The position numbers were made by a program, and so were the translations under genes. From Hyphomicrobiales bacterium (GTDB lineage: Bacteria; Pseudomonadota; Alphaproteobacteria; Rhizobiales; Xanthobacteraceae), in assembly GCA_017305555.1 (NCBI GenBank), contig JAFKKM010000036.1, positions 1-58,379 on the forward strand: a stretch of DNA of 58,379 nucleotides, read 5' to 3'. The first letter of the stretch is position 1. Each line of letters starts with the position of its first letter. The notes below the pieces were generated by a model that saw only the letters and a list, made by a program, of their open reading frames with translations, searched no databases and was not told the DNA's origin. This document shows positions 7,812 to 16,503 of this stretch, piece after piece.

Positions 7812-9020
7812 ATGACTGACGGCGATCAGACCGGCCCGACCCACGACGCGCCATACCGCGGCATTCGCGTGCTCGATTTTGGTCAGGGCATCGCCTCGCC
7901 GTATTGCGGCGCGCTGCTGGCTGCCCACGGCGCCGAGGTCATCAAGGTCGAGCCGCCCGAAGGCGATTGGTCGCGGCGGCTCGGCACCACCTACGGCCGC
8001 CACACCGCCATTTCGTCGGTGTTCAATCGCGGCAAGCGCAGCCTGTGCCTCGATCTCAAATCGGTTGACGGCCGTGCCGTGGCGCAACGCCTGGCGGCGG
8101 ACAGCGATATCTTCATTGAGGGTTTTCGGCCCGGCGTGGCGGCACGGCTCGGGCTTGGCTACGAGGAACTGAGCCGGACCAATTCGCGGCTGATCTATCT
8201 GTCGGTCAGCGGATTCGGGCAGGTGGGCCCCTCGTCCGAACGGCCCTGCTCCGACTCCGTCGCGCAAGCCTTCGCCGGCCTCGTGTCCATCAATCGCGGC
8301 GACGACGGCATCCCGCACCGGGTCGGCACGCCGATCTCCGACGTCGTGACCGGCGCTTATGCTTTCCAGGCCATCGGCGCTGCTTTGTTCGTGCGTGCAA
8401 GCGTCGGCACCGGGCGCTGGATCGACATCAGCCTGACACAGACCACGGCGGCCCTGCTCGGTCACAAGTTCGCGGAATTCATGCTCGAAGGCGGCGCGCC
8501 GCGCGCGCTCAACGTGCCGGCAGGCACGTACCGCTCCAAGGACGGCTGGCTAATGGTGACGCTGGTGAACGAGCCGCAGTATCAGCGGCTATGCGCAGTG
8601 CTCGGCCGCGACGACCTCGCGACCGACCCGAGGTTTTCCGATTTCGCCAAACGGTCGGACGCGGCCGATATCCTGATTGCCGAAGTCCGCGCGGCCTTGC
8701 TGACGAAGACGACGAGCGAGTGGCTGGCGGCCTTGCACGCCGCCGATATCATCGCCGAACGCATTCTCGATCCGGGCGAATGGCTGGCCGATCCTCACGT
8801 CGCGGCGATCCACGGCGCGGTGAGGATCGAGACACCCGGCGTCGGCTCGGTTTACGCAGCGCGGACGCCGGGCGCTGTCGGTCTGGCGGAAGACACCCAG
8901 TCGCCCTCGCCCGATCTCGGTCAGCACAGCCGCGAGGTGCTGCGTGACAACGGTTACAGTGAGGCGGGTATCGACGCGCTCTGCAAAGCCGGAGCGGTGA
9001 TCGACCGAAGCGCGGCCTAA
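7812..9020 (+). CDS. CaiB/BaiF (class III) CoA-transferase
   Basis: This is a 402-residue family III CoA-transferase, which moves CoA from a donor thioester to a carboxylic acid, often a dicarboxylate or branched acid. Family features seen are GIRVLDFGQGIASPYCG, GAEVIKVEPPEGDW, NRGKRSLCLDLKS, EGFRPGVAARLGLGYEEL and TPISDVVTGAYA. Asp177 in the last motif is the expected catalytic aspartate. The start at 7812 has GGAGAA upstream at suitable spacing. The gene is divergent from the TRAP operon, so it may activate the imported acid. Its stop overlaps the stop of the VOC gene by four bases. Confidence 0.93.
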   Translation: MTDGDQTGPTHDAPYRGIRVLDFGQGIASPYCGALLAAHGAEVIKVEPPEGDWSRRLGTTYGRHTAISSVFNRGKRSLCLDLKSVDGRAVAQRLAADSDIFIEGFRPGVAARLGLGYEELSRTNSRLIYLSVSGFGQVGPSSERPCSDSVAQAFAGLVSINRGDDGIPHRVGTPISDVVTGAYAFQAIGAALFVRASVGTGRWIDISLTQTTAALLGHKFAEFMLEGGAPRALNVPAGTYRSKDGWLMVTLVNEPQYQRLCAVLGRDDLATDPRFSDFAKRSDAADILIAEVRAALLTKTTSEWLAALHAADIIAERILDPGEWLADPHVAAIHGAVRIETPGVGSVYAARTPGAVGLAEDTQSPSPDLGQHSREVLRDNGYSEAGIDALCKAGAVIDRSAA

Positions 9021-9430
9021 TAGATTGCCCAGACGCCCGGCGTCACCAGCTCGAGCAGGTGATCGTCGGGATCGCGAAAATAGATGCTGTGGCCGCCGCG
9101 CGGCCAAGCGGTGCGGGCTTCGATGGCAACACCCTGCTCCGCGAGTCGTACTTCCCATGCCTGCAATTCGTCGGCTGTCACGGCGAACGCAATATGCAAC
9201 GGGCCGTGACCGTCATGCGGCGGAATGGTGCCGCCCGGCAGATGCACGGTTTCCAACGTCGCACCGCGCTTGAACAGCAACAGGACGCTGCGGCCTCCAA
9301 CATCGAACGCTGCGAACCGCGTGTCCTGATTCAGCGCCGCAAGACGCAGAATATCTTGATAGAATGCGACGGCACGCGCGAGGTCATCGACATAGAGCGC
9401 GGTTTCAATGACGCCGGCGAGCTTCGGCAT
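9017..9430 (-). CDS. VOC/glyoxalase family protein
   Basis: This is a 137-residue vicinal-oxygen-chelate fold protein (glyoxalase/bleomycin resistance/dioxygenase superfamily). The two-repeat layout is visible: ETALYVDDLARAVAFYQDIL at the start, HIAFAV in the middle and YFRDPDDHLLELVTPG near the end, with His and Glu in the usual metal-ligand places. The substrate is unknown. It begins 12 bases after the sufT stop on the same strand, so it may be the last gene of the suf transcript. Its 3' end overlaps the CoA-transferase stop. A SufA/IscA-type carrier is often found at this position and is not present here. Confidence 0.88.
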   Translation of the reverse strand: MPKLAGVIETALYVDDLARAVAFYQDILRLAALNQDTRFAAFDVGGRSVLLLFKRGATLETVHLPGGTIPPHDGHGPLHIAFAVTADELQAWEVRLAEQGVAIEARTAWPRGGHSIYFRDPDDHLLELVTPGVWAIY

Positions 9431-9442
9431 CGCGACACCGCC

Positions 9443-9826
9443 TCACCACATATTCAGGACAAGGCGGGCTTCGTCGCTCATGCGCTCGGGAGTCCAAGCC
9501 GGCTCCCAGACGATGTTGACGTTGACGATGCCGATCCCCGCGACGCTGGCAACCGCGTTCTCCACCATGGTCGGCAGTTCGGCGGCAGCCGGGCAGTTCG
9601 GTGTGGTCAGAGTCATCTCGATATCGACCGCGCGATCGTCCTTGATATCGACCTTGTAGATCAGGCCCAGTTCGTAGATGTCCGCCGGAATTTCCGGATC
9701 GAACACCGTCTTCAGCGCGGCCACGATTTCGACGCCGAGCCGCTCGGTTTCCTCCGGCGGCAGCGTCGACGTGGTCTGCACATTGGCAGCGGCGGTCGGG
9801 GTCTTGGTGTCAGCAGTATCCGTCAT
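9443..9826 (-). CDS. sufT: SUF system protein SufT (DUF59/MIP18 family)
   Basis: This is a 127-residue protein with a variable, Thr/Ala-rich N-terminus (about 25 residues) followed by a DUF59/MIP18 domain. The domain motif is clear: FDPEIPADIYELGLIYKV, then MTLTTPNCPAAAELP with its conserved cysteine, and VWEPAWTPERMSDEAR. SufT-type proteins help mature Fe-S proteins, probably in cluster transfer. The start overlaps the sufS stop by four bases (ATGA), so translation is probably coupled. It is the last recognised SUF gene in the run. Confidence 0.94.
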   Translation of the reverse strand: MTDTADTKTPTAAANVQTTSTLPPEETERLGVEIVAALKTVFDPEIPADIYELGLIYKVDIKDDRAVDIEMTLTTPNCPAAAELPTMVENAVASVAGIGIVNVNIVWEPAWTPERMSDEARLVLNMW

Positions 9827-11067
9827 GAGAACAAATCCCGCGCCTTGAGCAGCGCTTCCGCCAGATGGTCGACTTCGGAGCGCGTATTATACAGGCCAAA
9901 CGACGCCCGGCACGTGGCCGTGACGTTGAACCGTTCCAAAAGCGGCATCACGCAATGGGTCCCGGCCCGCACCGCGACCCCTGCCCGGTCAATGACCGTG
10001 GCGACGTCGTGGGGATGCGCGCCCTTGAGTTCGAACGAGATCACCGGTCCCTTGTTCCTGGCGGTGCCGATGATGCGCAGCGAATTGATTTCGCGCAGAC
10101 GGTCCTGTGCATAGGTCAGGAGATCGTGCTCGTGCGCCGCGATGCGCGCCTTGCCGATCGAATTGACGTAGTCGATCGCGGCGCCCAGGCCGATGGCCTC
10201 GACGATCGCCGGCGTGCCGGCTTCGAATTTGTGCGGCGGGTCGCCGTAGGTGACGAAATCGCGTCCGACCTCGCGGATCATTTCGCCGCCGCCGTTATAA
10301 GGCCGCATGGCGACGAGGTGATCGTATTTGGCATACAGCACGCCGATCCCGGTCGGTCCGTAAACCTTGTGACCGGTGAAGACGTAGAAATCGCAGTCGA
10401 TATCCTGGACGTCGATGTCGAGATGCACCGCGCCCTGGCTGCCGTCCACCAGCACCGGAATGCCATGGGCGTGAGCGATGCGCGTCACCTCCTTGACCGG
10501 CACGAGGGTACCGAGCGCGTTCGACATCTGGGTGATGGCGACCAGCTTGGTTTTCGGCGTCAGCAGCTTCTCGAATTCATCGATCAGGAAGTTGCCTTCG
10601 TCGTCGACCGGCGCCCACTTGATCACCGCGCCATGGCGTTCGCGCAGGAAATGCCACGGCACGATGTTCGAATGGTGCTCCATGATAGAGAGCACGATCT
10701 CGTCGCCGGCCTTGATGTTCGGCTCGCCCCACGACGACGCAACCAGATTGATGGCCTCGGTCGCGTTGCGAGTGAAAATGATTTCTTCGTTACGCCGCGC
10801 GTTGAGGAAGGACGCCGCTCTTGCCCGACCGCCCTCATAGGCTTCGGTCGCGGCGTTGGCGAGATAGTGCAACCCGCGATGCACGTTGGCATATTCGGAG
10901 CGGTAGGCCTGCGTCATGCGGTCGAGCACGGCGTTCGGCTTCTGCGCCGAGGCAGCGTTGTCGAGATAAACCAGCGGCTTGCCATAGACCTGCATTGCCA
11001 GCGCCGGGAAATCCTCCCGTACGCGATCTACGTCATAGGCTCCGTTTGCGACGGCAGGATGCGTCAT
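9823..11067 (-). CDS. sufS: Cysteine desulfurase SufS
   Basis: This is a 414-residue PLP-dependent class V aminotransferase fold enzyme that removes sulfur from cysteine as an enzyme persulfide for Fe-S assembly. It begins DVDRVREDFPALAMQVYGKP, has YLDNAASAQKP, EHHSNIVPW and the PLP-lysine motif FTGHKVYGPTG. The persulfide cysteine lies in RAGTHCVMP, where many group II enzymes have RAGHHCAQP. A SufE or SufU partner would be expected but is not in this window. An AGGAAGAGAAG Shine-Dalgarno precedes the ATG at 11067. The gap to sufD holds two palindromic repeats. Confidence 0.95.
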   Translation of the reverse strand: MTHPAVANGAYDVDRVREDFPALAMQVYGKPLVYLDNAASAQKPNAVLDRMTQAYRSEYANVHRGLHYLANAATEAYEGGRARAASFLNARRNEEIIFTRNATEAINLVASSWGEPNIKAGDEIVLSIMEHHSNIVPWHFLRERHGAVIKWAPVDDEGNFLIDEFEKLLTPKTKLVAITQMSNALGTLVPVKEVTRIAHAHGIPVLVDGSQGAVHLDIDVQDIDCDFYVFTGHKVYGPTGIGVLYAKYDHLVAMRPYNGGGEMIREVGRDFVTYGDPPHKFEAGTPAIVEAIGLGAAIDYVNSIGKARIAAHEHDLLTYAQDRLREINSLRIIGTARNKGPVISFELKGAHPHDVATVIDRAGVAVRAGTHCVMPLLERFNVTATCRASFGLYNTRSEVDHLAEALLKARDLFS

Positions 11068-11081
11068 TTGCTTCTCTTCCT

Positions 11082-11184
11082 GTCATCCTTCGAGGCTCGC
11101 TTTCGCTCGCACCTCAGGATGACGCAATCAACTCGTTCGCCGTCATCCTGAGGTGCCCGGCCAAAGGCCGGGCCTCGAAGGATG
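11082..11184. repeat. Two palindromic repeat units in the sufD-sufS gap
   Basis: Unit one (11082-11123) runs GTCATCCTTCGAGG to CCTCAGGATGAC. Unit two (11142-11184) runs GTCATCCTGAGG, then CCCGGCC-AAA-GGCCGGG, to CCTCGAAGGATG. They have the same core in inverted arrangement and nearly fill the space between the two genes. A related pair sits in the sufB-sufC gap. As transcribed stems they could slow 3' decay or tune expression between operon segments. From memory, this repeat type is common in Bradyrhizobium-like genomes. Confidence 0.85.
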
Positions 11185-11191
11185 CGATGTC

Positions 11192-12514
11192 TCAACCCCG
11201 CGCCGCAAGCCAGCGTTCGGCCGTGGCGATGGCAACGTCGCGCAGCGTCTCATCGGCGATGGATTCCATCGCCTCGCCGACGAACGCCTGAATCAACAGC
11301 GCCTGCGCTTCCTTTTCCGGCAGGCCGCGCGCGCGAAGATAGAACAGCAGGCTGTCGTCGAGCGCACCGGTGGTGGCGCCGTGGCCGCACTGGACGTCGT
11401 CGGCGAAAATCTCCAACTCCGGCTTGTTGTCGGCCTCGGCTTCATCAGACAGCAACAGCGCGCGCGTCATCATCCGCGCATCGGTCTTCTGTGCATCGGG
11501 ATGCACGTTGATGCGCCCCTGAAACACCGAATGCGCTTGGTCGTCGACGACCGCGCGGAAGACTTCGTTGCTGGTGCAATTTGGGACCGCATGGTCGAGT
11601 ACCAGCGTATTGTCGGCGTGCTGCCGACCGTTCAGCAGGCTGACGCCGTTGACATCCGCGTGCGCATTCTGGCCGCCGAAGCGGAGGAAAGCCTGATAGC
11701 GGCAAACCGCGCCGCCGCTGGTGAGATTAAACGCGCGATACTGCGTCCGTTCGCCGAGCGTGACGATGGCGGTAGCGATATTCGCGGCGTCGCGCGCGTC
11801 CTCGACCAGGCGAATGTGCTGAACGTCAGCACCGTCACCTGCCCACAGCACCACGGAATCGTGTGCCTGATAACCAGCCGCGCCGTCGGCGCCGACGAAG
11901 CTTTCGATCAGCGTGACGCGCGCGCCATTTGCGACCTTGACCAGTGAGCGCGTAAATGCGGCGGCCTTGGATTGCGTGGCGACATGAACGATATGGATCG
12001 GCTTGCCGGGTGCGGCATTTTCGGTGACGTCGATCACGGCGCCATCGGTTGCCATCGCGCTATTCAGCGAGATCATCGCGTCGGAAGCAACATTCGTGCG
12101 CAGTAGATCGGCGCGCGCGGCGACGTCGGCATTCTCCAGCATCGCGCGCAGAGTCTGCACGGCCACGCCGGCCTCGCTTGTTGTGTCCGACAGTTGCGGC
12201 GCGAATGCTCCATCCACCAGCACCAACCGATGCGCGCCGTTCACATCGAGCGACGCAAGGGTCTTCTTTGCGCGGTCGAGCACGGCCTGATCCGGCGGAG
12301 CGGCCAGCGGCGCGACCTCGCGCAGCAGCACGCGCAGATCGGTGTATTTCCATTCCTCGACGCGGCGGTGCGGCAAACCCTTTTGAGCGAAATCCTCGAA
12401 AGCGGCCTGGCGCACCTCGGCGACAGGTCCCTTGCCCGGAAGACGGTCGCGCGCGATGGCGAAAACGTCGCTCGCTGCCCCGTCCATCGTTGGCTTTACC
12501 AATGCAAGATTCAT
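11192..12514 (-). CDS. sufD: Fe-S cluster assembly protein SufD
   Basis: This is a 440-residue SufD, a partner of SufB and SufC in the SufBCD scaffold on which Fe-S clusters are built. Typical features are GLPHRRVEEWKYTDLR near the N-terminus, and in the C-terminal beta-helix domain HADNTLVLDHAVPNCTSNE, VFQGRINVHPDAQKTDA and LEIFADDVQCGHGATTG. The ATG at 12514 lies 11 bases after the sufC stop. The open frame extends upstream through sufC but without SufD-like sequence, so this start is preferred. Transcription runs sufB-sufC-sufD-sufS-sufT. Confidence 0.96.
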   Translation of the reverse strand: MNLALVKPTMDGAASDVFAIARDRLPGKGPVAEVRQAAFEDFAQKGLPHRRVEEWKYTDLRVLLREVAPLAAPPDQAVLDRAKKTLASLDVNGAHRLVLVDGAFAPQLSDTTSEAGVAVQTLRAMLENADVAARADLLRTNVASDAMISLNSAMATDGAVIDVTENAAPGKPIHIVHVATQSKAAAFTRSLVKVANGARVTLIESFVGADGAAGYQAHDSVVLWAGDGADVQHIRLVEDARDAANIATAIVTLGERTQYRAFNLTSGGAVCRYQAFLRFGGQNAHADVNGVSLLNGRQHADNTLVLDHAVPNCTSNEVFRAVVDDQAHSVFQGRINVHPDAQKTDARMMTRALLLSDEAEADNKPELEIFADDVQCGHGATTGALDDSLLFYLRARGLPEKEAQALLIQAFVGEAMESIADETLRDVAIATAERWLAARG

Positions 12515-12525
12515 GATCGATCCCG

Positions 12526-13284
12526 TCAGGCCGCCTGATCTTCGAACTGCGCGTAACCGGACTCTTCGAGTTCGAGCGCCAGTTCCTTGCCGCCGCTTTT
12601 CACGACCCTGCCCTTCGACATCACATGCACGAAGTCCGGCACGATGTAATTTAACAGCCGCTGGTAGTGGGTGATGACGACCATCGCGCGCTCGCTCGAG
12701 CGCAGCGCGTTGACACCGTCGGCCGCGATCCGCAGCGCGTCGATGTCGAGACCCGAGTCCATCTCGTCGAGGATGCACAGGCTCGGTTCGAACAGCGCCA
12801 TCTGCAACACTTCGTTGCGTTTCTTTTCGCCGCCGGAGAAGCCGACGTTGACGCCACGTCGCAGCATCTCCTGCGGAATATTCAGCGAAGCCGCGACGGC
12901 GCGTACCTTCTTGAGGAAGTCCGGCGTCGAATATTCGCTCTCGCCGCGCGCTTTGCGCTGCGCGTTGAGCGCGGTGCGCAGAAACGTCATGGTGGCGACG
13001 CCGGGAATTTCGACCGGATACTGGAAGGCCAGGAATACGCCCTTGGCGGCGCGCTCGTCCGGCGACATCTCGAGAAGGTCTTCGCCCTTGAACAGGATTT
13101 CGCCGCCGGTTACTTCGTAGCCCGGTTTGCCGGCGATGACGTGGCTGAGCGTCGATTTGCCGGAGCCGTTCGGCCCCATGATGGCGTGAACCTCGCCCTT
13201 GTTCACTGTGAGCGATAGCCCGTGAAGAATTTCCCGCTCCTCGACGCGAACCTGCAAATTCCGGACTTCAAGCAACGCTGACAT
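12526..13284 (-). CDS. sufC: Fe-S cluster assembly ATPase SufC
   Basis: This is a 252-residue ABC-type ATPase that powers rearrangement of the SufBCD complex. Walker A is GPNGSGKST (about residues 37-45), the signature is FSGGEKKRNE and Walker B is CILDEMDSGLD, the usual SufC form. The ATG at 13284 has an AGGA Shine-Dalgarno. The frame stays open to 13353, but that part is the palindromic repeat rather than protein. The gene is cytoplasmic and acts with the flanking sufB and sufD. Confidence 0.97.
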   Translation of the reverse strand: MSALLEVRNLQVRVEEREILHGLSLTVNKGEVHAIMGPNGSGKSTLSHVIAGKPGYEVTGGEILFKGEDLLEMSPDERAAKGVFLAFQYPVEIPGVATMTFLRTALNAQRKARGESEYSTPDFLKKVRAVAASLNIPQEMLRRGVNVGFSGGEKKRNEVLQMALFEPSLCILDEMDSGLDIDALRIAADGVNALRSSERAMVVITHYQRLLNYIVPDFVHVMSKGRVVKSGGKELALELEESGYAQFEDQAA

Positions 13285-13300
13285 CGTATTTCCTTTTTTC

Positions 13301-13404
13301 GTCATCCTGAGGCGCGAGCGGCATCTCGCCGCGAGCCTCGAAGGATGATCCATCGTTTGACTGCCATCCTTCTAGGCCTGCTGTGCAGACCCCGACGGAT
13401 GACG
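13301..13404. repeat. Palindromic repeat pair in the sufB-sufC gap
   Basis: The first unit (13301-13349) runs GTCATCCTGAGGC to GCCTCGAAGGATGAT, with an inner GC-rich stem (GCGAGCGG..CTCGC). A second, degenerate unit (about 13361-13404) runs GCCATCC to GGATGACG. The cores match those in the sufD-sufS gap. With the earlier pair, sufC-sufD is bracketed by these elements. They probably form stable stems in the suf transcript. No promoter was identified inside them. Confidence 0.8.
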
Positions 13405-13408
13405 AGGG

Positions 13409-14908
13409 CTAGCCCACGCTGCCTTCCAGCGAGATCGAGATCAGTTTTTGCGCTTCAACCGCGAATTCCATCGGCAGTTGTTGCAGCACGTCGCGCACGA
13501 AGCCGTTGACCACGAGGCCGACCGCCTCTTCCTGCGTTAGCCCGCGCTGTACGCAGTAGAACAGCACGTCCTCCGAAATCTTGGAGGTGGTCGCTTCGTG
13601 CTCGAACAGCGCCGAGGAATTCTTCGCCTCGACATAAGGCACGGTATGTGCGCCGCATTTGTCGCCGATCAGGAGCGAGTCACACGCCGTGAAGTTACGT
13701 GCGCCAGTCGCCTTGCGATGCGCGCTGACAAGACCGCGATAGGTGTTCTGCGATTTGCCGGCGGCAATGCCCTTGGAGATGATTCGGCTCGTCGTGTTCT
13801 TGCCGAGGTGGATCATCTTGGTGCCGGAATCGACCTGCTGATAGCCGTTCGAAATGGCGATCGAATAGAATTCGCCACGCGAGTTGTCGCCGCGCAGGAT
13901 GCAGCTTGGATATTTCCAGGTGATGGCCGAGCCGGTCTCCACCTGCGTCCACGAGATCTTCGAATTCTTGCCACGGCAGTCGCCGCGCTTGGTGACGAAG
14001 TTGTAGACGCCGCCCTTGCCTTCCGAATTGCCCGGATACCAGTTCTGCACCGTCGAATACTTGATCTCGGCGTCGTCCAGCGCGATCAATTCGACCACGG
14101 CCGCGTGCAACTGATTTTCGTCGCGCTGCGGCGCGGTGCAGCCTTCGAGATAGCTGACATAAGAGCCCTTGTCGGCGATGATCAGCGTGCGTTCAAACTG
14201 GCCGGTGTTGCGCTCGTTGATGCGGAAGTAGGTCGACAACTCCATCGGGCAGCGCACGCCCGGCGGCACATAGACGAACGAGCCGTCGGAGAACACCGCC
14301 GAGTTCAGCGTCGCGAAGAAGTTGTCGGAGGTCGGCACCACCGTGCCGAGATACTTCTTCACCAGATCGGGGTGCTCGCGCAGCGCGTGCGAGATCGGCA
14401 TGAAGATCACGCCGGCCTTCTTTAATTCGGCCTGGAAGGTGGTCGCGACCGACACGGAGTCGAACACGGCGTCCACCGCCACCCTGCGCGGCGCTTCGCC
14501 GTCGGTCTCGCCTTCATCGCGAACGACGCCGGCGAGGACTTCCTGCTCGCGCAACGGAATACCGAGCTTCTCGTAGGTCTTCAGAATTTCCGGATCGACC
14601 TCGTCGAGCGAGGCCAGCGCCTTCTTCTGCTTCGGCGCCGAATAATAATAAACGTCCTGATAGTCGATCTTGGGATAATCGACGCGCGCCCAGGTCGGCT
14701 CCTGCATCGTCAGCCAGCGGCGATAGGCCTCCAGCCGCCACTCCAGCATCCATTCCGGCTCGTCTTTCTTGTCGGAAATGAAGCGGACAATGTCTTCAGA
14801 AAGCCCCTTAGGGGCCTTGTCGGATTCGATGATCGTCTCGAACCCATAGCGATACTGATCGACGTCGATACGGCGAACCCGTTCGACCGTCTCCAACTCA
14901 GCCGGCAT
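13409..14908 (-). CDS. sufB: Fe-S cluster assembly protein SufB
   Basis: This is a 499-residue SufB, the main scaffold subunit of SufBCD. The characteristic segments are there: [12 protein letters not shown]-like [59 protein letters not shown] and [19 protein letters not shown]. The ATG at 14908 has a perfect GGAGG Shine-Dalgarno at good spacing; an ATG eight codons upstream is not needed. A class II-type cysteine desulfurase gene lies 135 bases upstream on the same strand. The 14909-15043 gap shows no clear promoter or IscR-type site that I can assign. Confidence 0.97.
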   Translation of the reverse strand: MPAELETVERVRRIDVDQYRYGFETIIESDKAPKGLSEDIVRFISDKKDEPEWMLEWRLEAYRRWLTMQEPTWARVDYPKIDYQDVYYYSAPKQKKALASLDEVDPEILKTYEKLGIPLREQEVLAGVVRDEGETDGEAPRRVAVDAVFDSVSVATTFQAELKKAGVIFMPISHALREHPDLVKKYLGTVVPTSDNFFATLNSAVFSDGSFVYVPPGVRCPMELSTYFRINERNTGQFERTLIIADKGSYVSYLEGCTAPQRDENQLHAAVVELIALDDAEIKYSTVQNWYPGNSEGKGGVYNFVTKRGDCRGKNSKISWTQVETGSAITWKYPSCILRGDNSRGEFYSIAISNGYQQVDSGTKMIHLGKNTTSRIISKGIAAGKSQNTYRGLVSAHRKATGARNFTACDSLLIGDKCGAHTVPYVEAKNSSALFEHEATTSKISEDVLFYCVQRGLTQEEAVGLVVNGFVRDVLQQLPMEFAVEAQKLISISLEGSVG

Positions 14909-15043
14909 TTTAACCTCCGCTCGCGGTTTCAAGGACCGCGGTGGACCACATCAGCACTGGTACGGGAAGCTATCGCAACTGCGTCCGGGTTCCGGGCGCA
15001 AGACCAGTGCGTTTTCAGCTTGTTTCCGATGAAACCACGTCGC

Positions 15044-16213
15044 TTAGAATCGTTCAAGCACTGTTTCATCGTTCTTTTTAACTAAGGTCCCGGCGAGCTT
15101 TCGCCAAGCCTCTAGCGCACGATCTATGTCATTTTCTGTTGTTTCCCAACCGAAACTGATGCGGATACCACCCCGCGCCAGCGCTGCGTCAACTTGCATC
15201 GCCTCCAGTACATGCGAGGGTTGTACTTTCCCCGACGAACACGCCGATCCAGATGAGACGGCAATCCCTTCGAGATCGAACCCGATCACGGCCGTCTCGG
15301 CCTGAAGGCCGGGTGCGGTGAAAAGGGTCGTATTGGCCAGCCGGGGAACGTCTTTCGAGAAGATGATCGTCGAAGCGACGATCTGCTTCAGCCCGGCTTC
15401 CAGCCGTCGCCGCAGGGCGTCGGAATGCCCGGCAAATCGCTCACGGTTCGTGGCCGCAACCTTCGCCGCGGCGCCGAAGCCGGCAATCCCCGGAAGGTTT
15501 TCGGTGCCGGCGCGGCGGCCCTTTTCCTGCCCGCCGCCCGTCAATGCCGGTTCCAGCCCACGCAAATCTTCGGCCACCAGCAAGGCTCCGACCCCCTTCG
15601 GGCCACCGATCTTGTGCGCGGAAATCGATAGAAGATCAGCCTGCAGTCCTTTGAAATTAATATCGATCTTTCCAAAAGCCGGCACCGCATCAACGTGCAA
15701 TACGCCATTTCGCGCCCGGACCAATTCGGCAACGTCGCGAATCGGTTGGATGGCGCCGGTTTCGTTGTTGGCGAGCATGATCGATACCAGCGCCGGCGGC
15801 TGATCAGCCAACAGCCGGTCCAGTTGCGCGAGATCGACGATGCCCGAGCGATCGACCGGAGCGATCTCGACGCGAGGCTTCGCGAACCGGCCGCCGGACA
15901 ACACCGATGAATGCTCGATTGCCGAGACGATCAGGCGCTCGACCGGTGGCGTTCCCGTGCGATGTAGCCCCGGCGTGAGCGCCAAGACGTTGGCCTCGGT
16001 CGCGCCGGAGGTGAAGACCACGGTGTCTGGCTCCGCGCCCAGGCTGGCGGCAACCACGATTCGGGCGTCTTGCAGGATCCTGTGGGCCCGCCGGCCCTCG
16101 CCGTGAACCGACGAGGGGTTGCCGCAGACCTCAAACGTCGCCACCACCGCGTCCCGTGCCTCTGGGCGAAGCGGAGCGGTTGCATTCCAGTCGAGGTAGA
16201 CACGCTGCGTCAT
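15044..16213 (-). CDS. Cysteine desulfurase, NifS/IscS type (group I)
   Basis: This is a 389-residue PLP enzyme of the NifS/IscS group that supplies sulfur from cysteine. It begins MTQRVYLDWNATAPLRPEA and carries VHGEGRRAHRILQDAR, TSGATEANVLAL, the PLP lysine in SISAHKIGGPKGVG, and the long-loop cysteine SSGSACSSGKVQPSHVLEAM. It is a different subgroup from the SufS at 9823-11067, so the cluster has one enzyme of each type. It heads the minus-strand suf gene run and is divergent from the hydrolase gene at 16504. Which enzyme feeds SufBCD cannot be told from sequence. Confidence 0.95.
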   Translation of the reverse strand: MTQRVYLDWNATAPLRPEARDAVVATFEVCGNPSSVHGEGRRAHRILQDARIVVAASLGAEPDTVVFTSGATEANVLALTPGLHRTGTPPVERLIVSAIEHSSVLSGGRFAKPRVEIAPVDRSGIVDLAQLDRLLADQPPALVSIMLANNETGAIQPIRDVAELVRARNGVLHVDAVPAFGKIDINFKGLQADLLSISAHKIGGPKGVGALLVAEDLRGLEPALTGGGQEKGRRAGTENLPGIAGFGAAAKVAATNRERFAGHSDALRRRLEAGLKQIVASTIIFSKDVPRLANTTLFTAPGLQAETAVIGFDLEGIAVSSGSACSSGKVQPSHVLEAMQVDAALARGGIRISFGWETTENDIDRALEAWRKLAGTLVKKNDETVLERF

Positions 16214-16503
16214 GGGATCGGTCGGTTCCGTAGAGCAATTGCCCGCTGCTGGGGTGCGGCCATTCTAAAGCATCTCGCAGCCGCAATCGCAGCGAATATC
16301 GCATGGTTGGTGTCACGTCCGCGCGCGATACCGGTCAAGATGCTTGCTTTTTGCCCCTCGCTCTATGTTAGAACGCCATCGCCCGAATGCCGGCGCTCGC
16401 GATTGCCTGTCCGCCCGGATGGCGCGTTCCGCGTATATCGCCGGCGTCGCCTCGCGCGTGTCCGTAGCATCGGCCGCGCATCCAGGATCACGAAGGAACA
16501 CGG

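Noticed and set aside
9865-11151. Plus-strand open frame (428 codons) opposite sufS
   Set aside because: It mirrors the sufS gene, shows no family motifs and has an Arg/Asp/His-rich composition typical of antisense frames.
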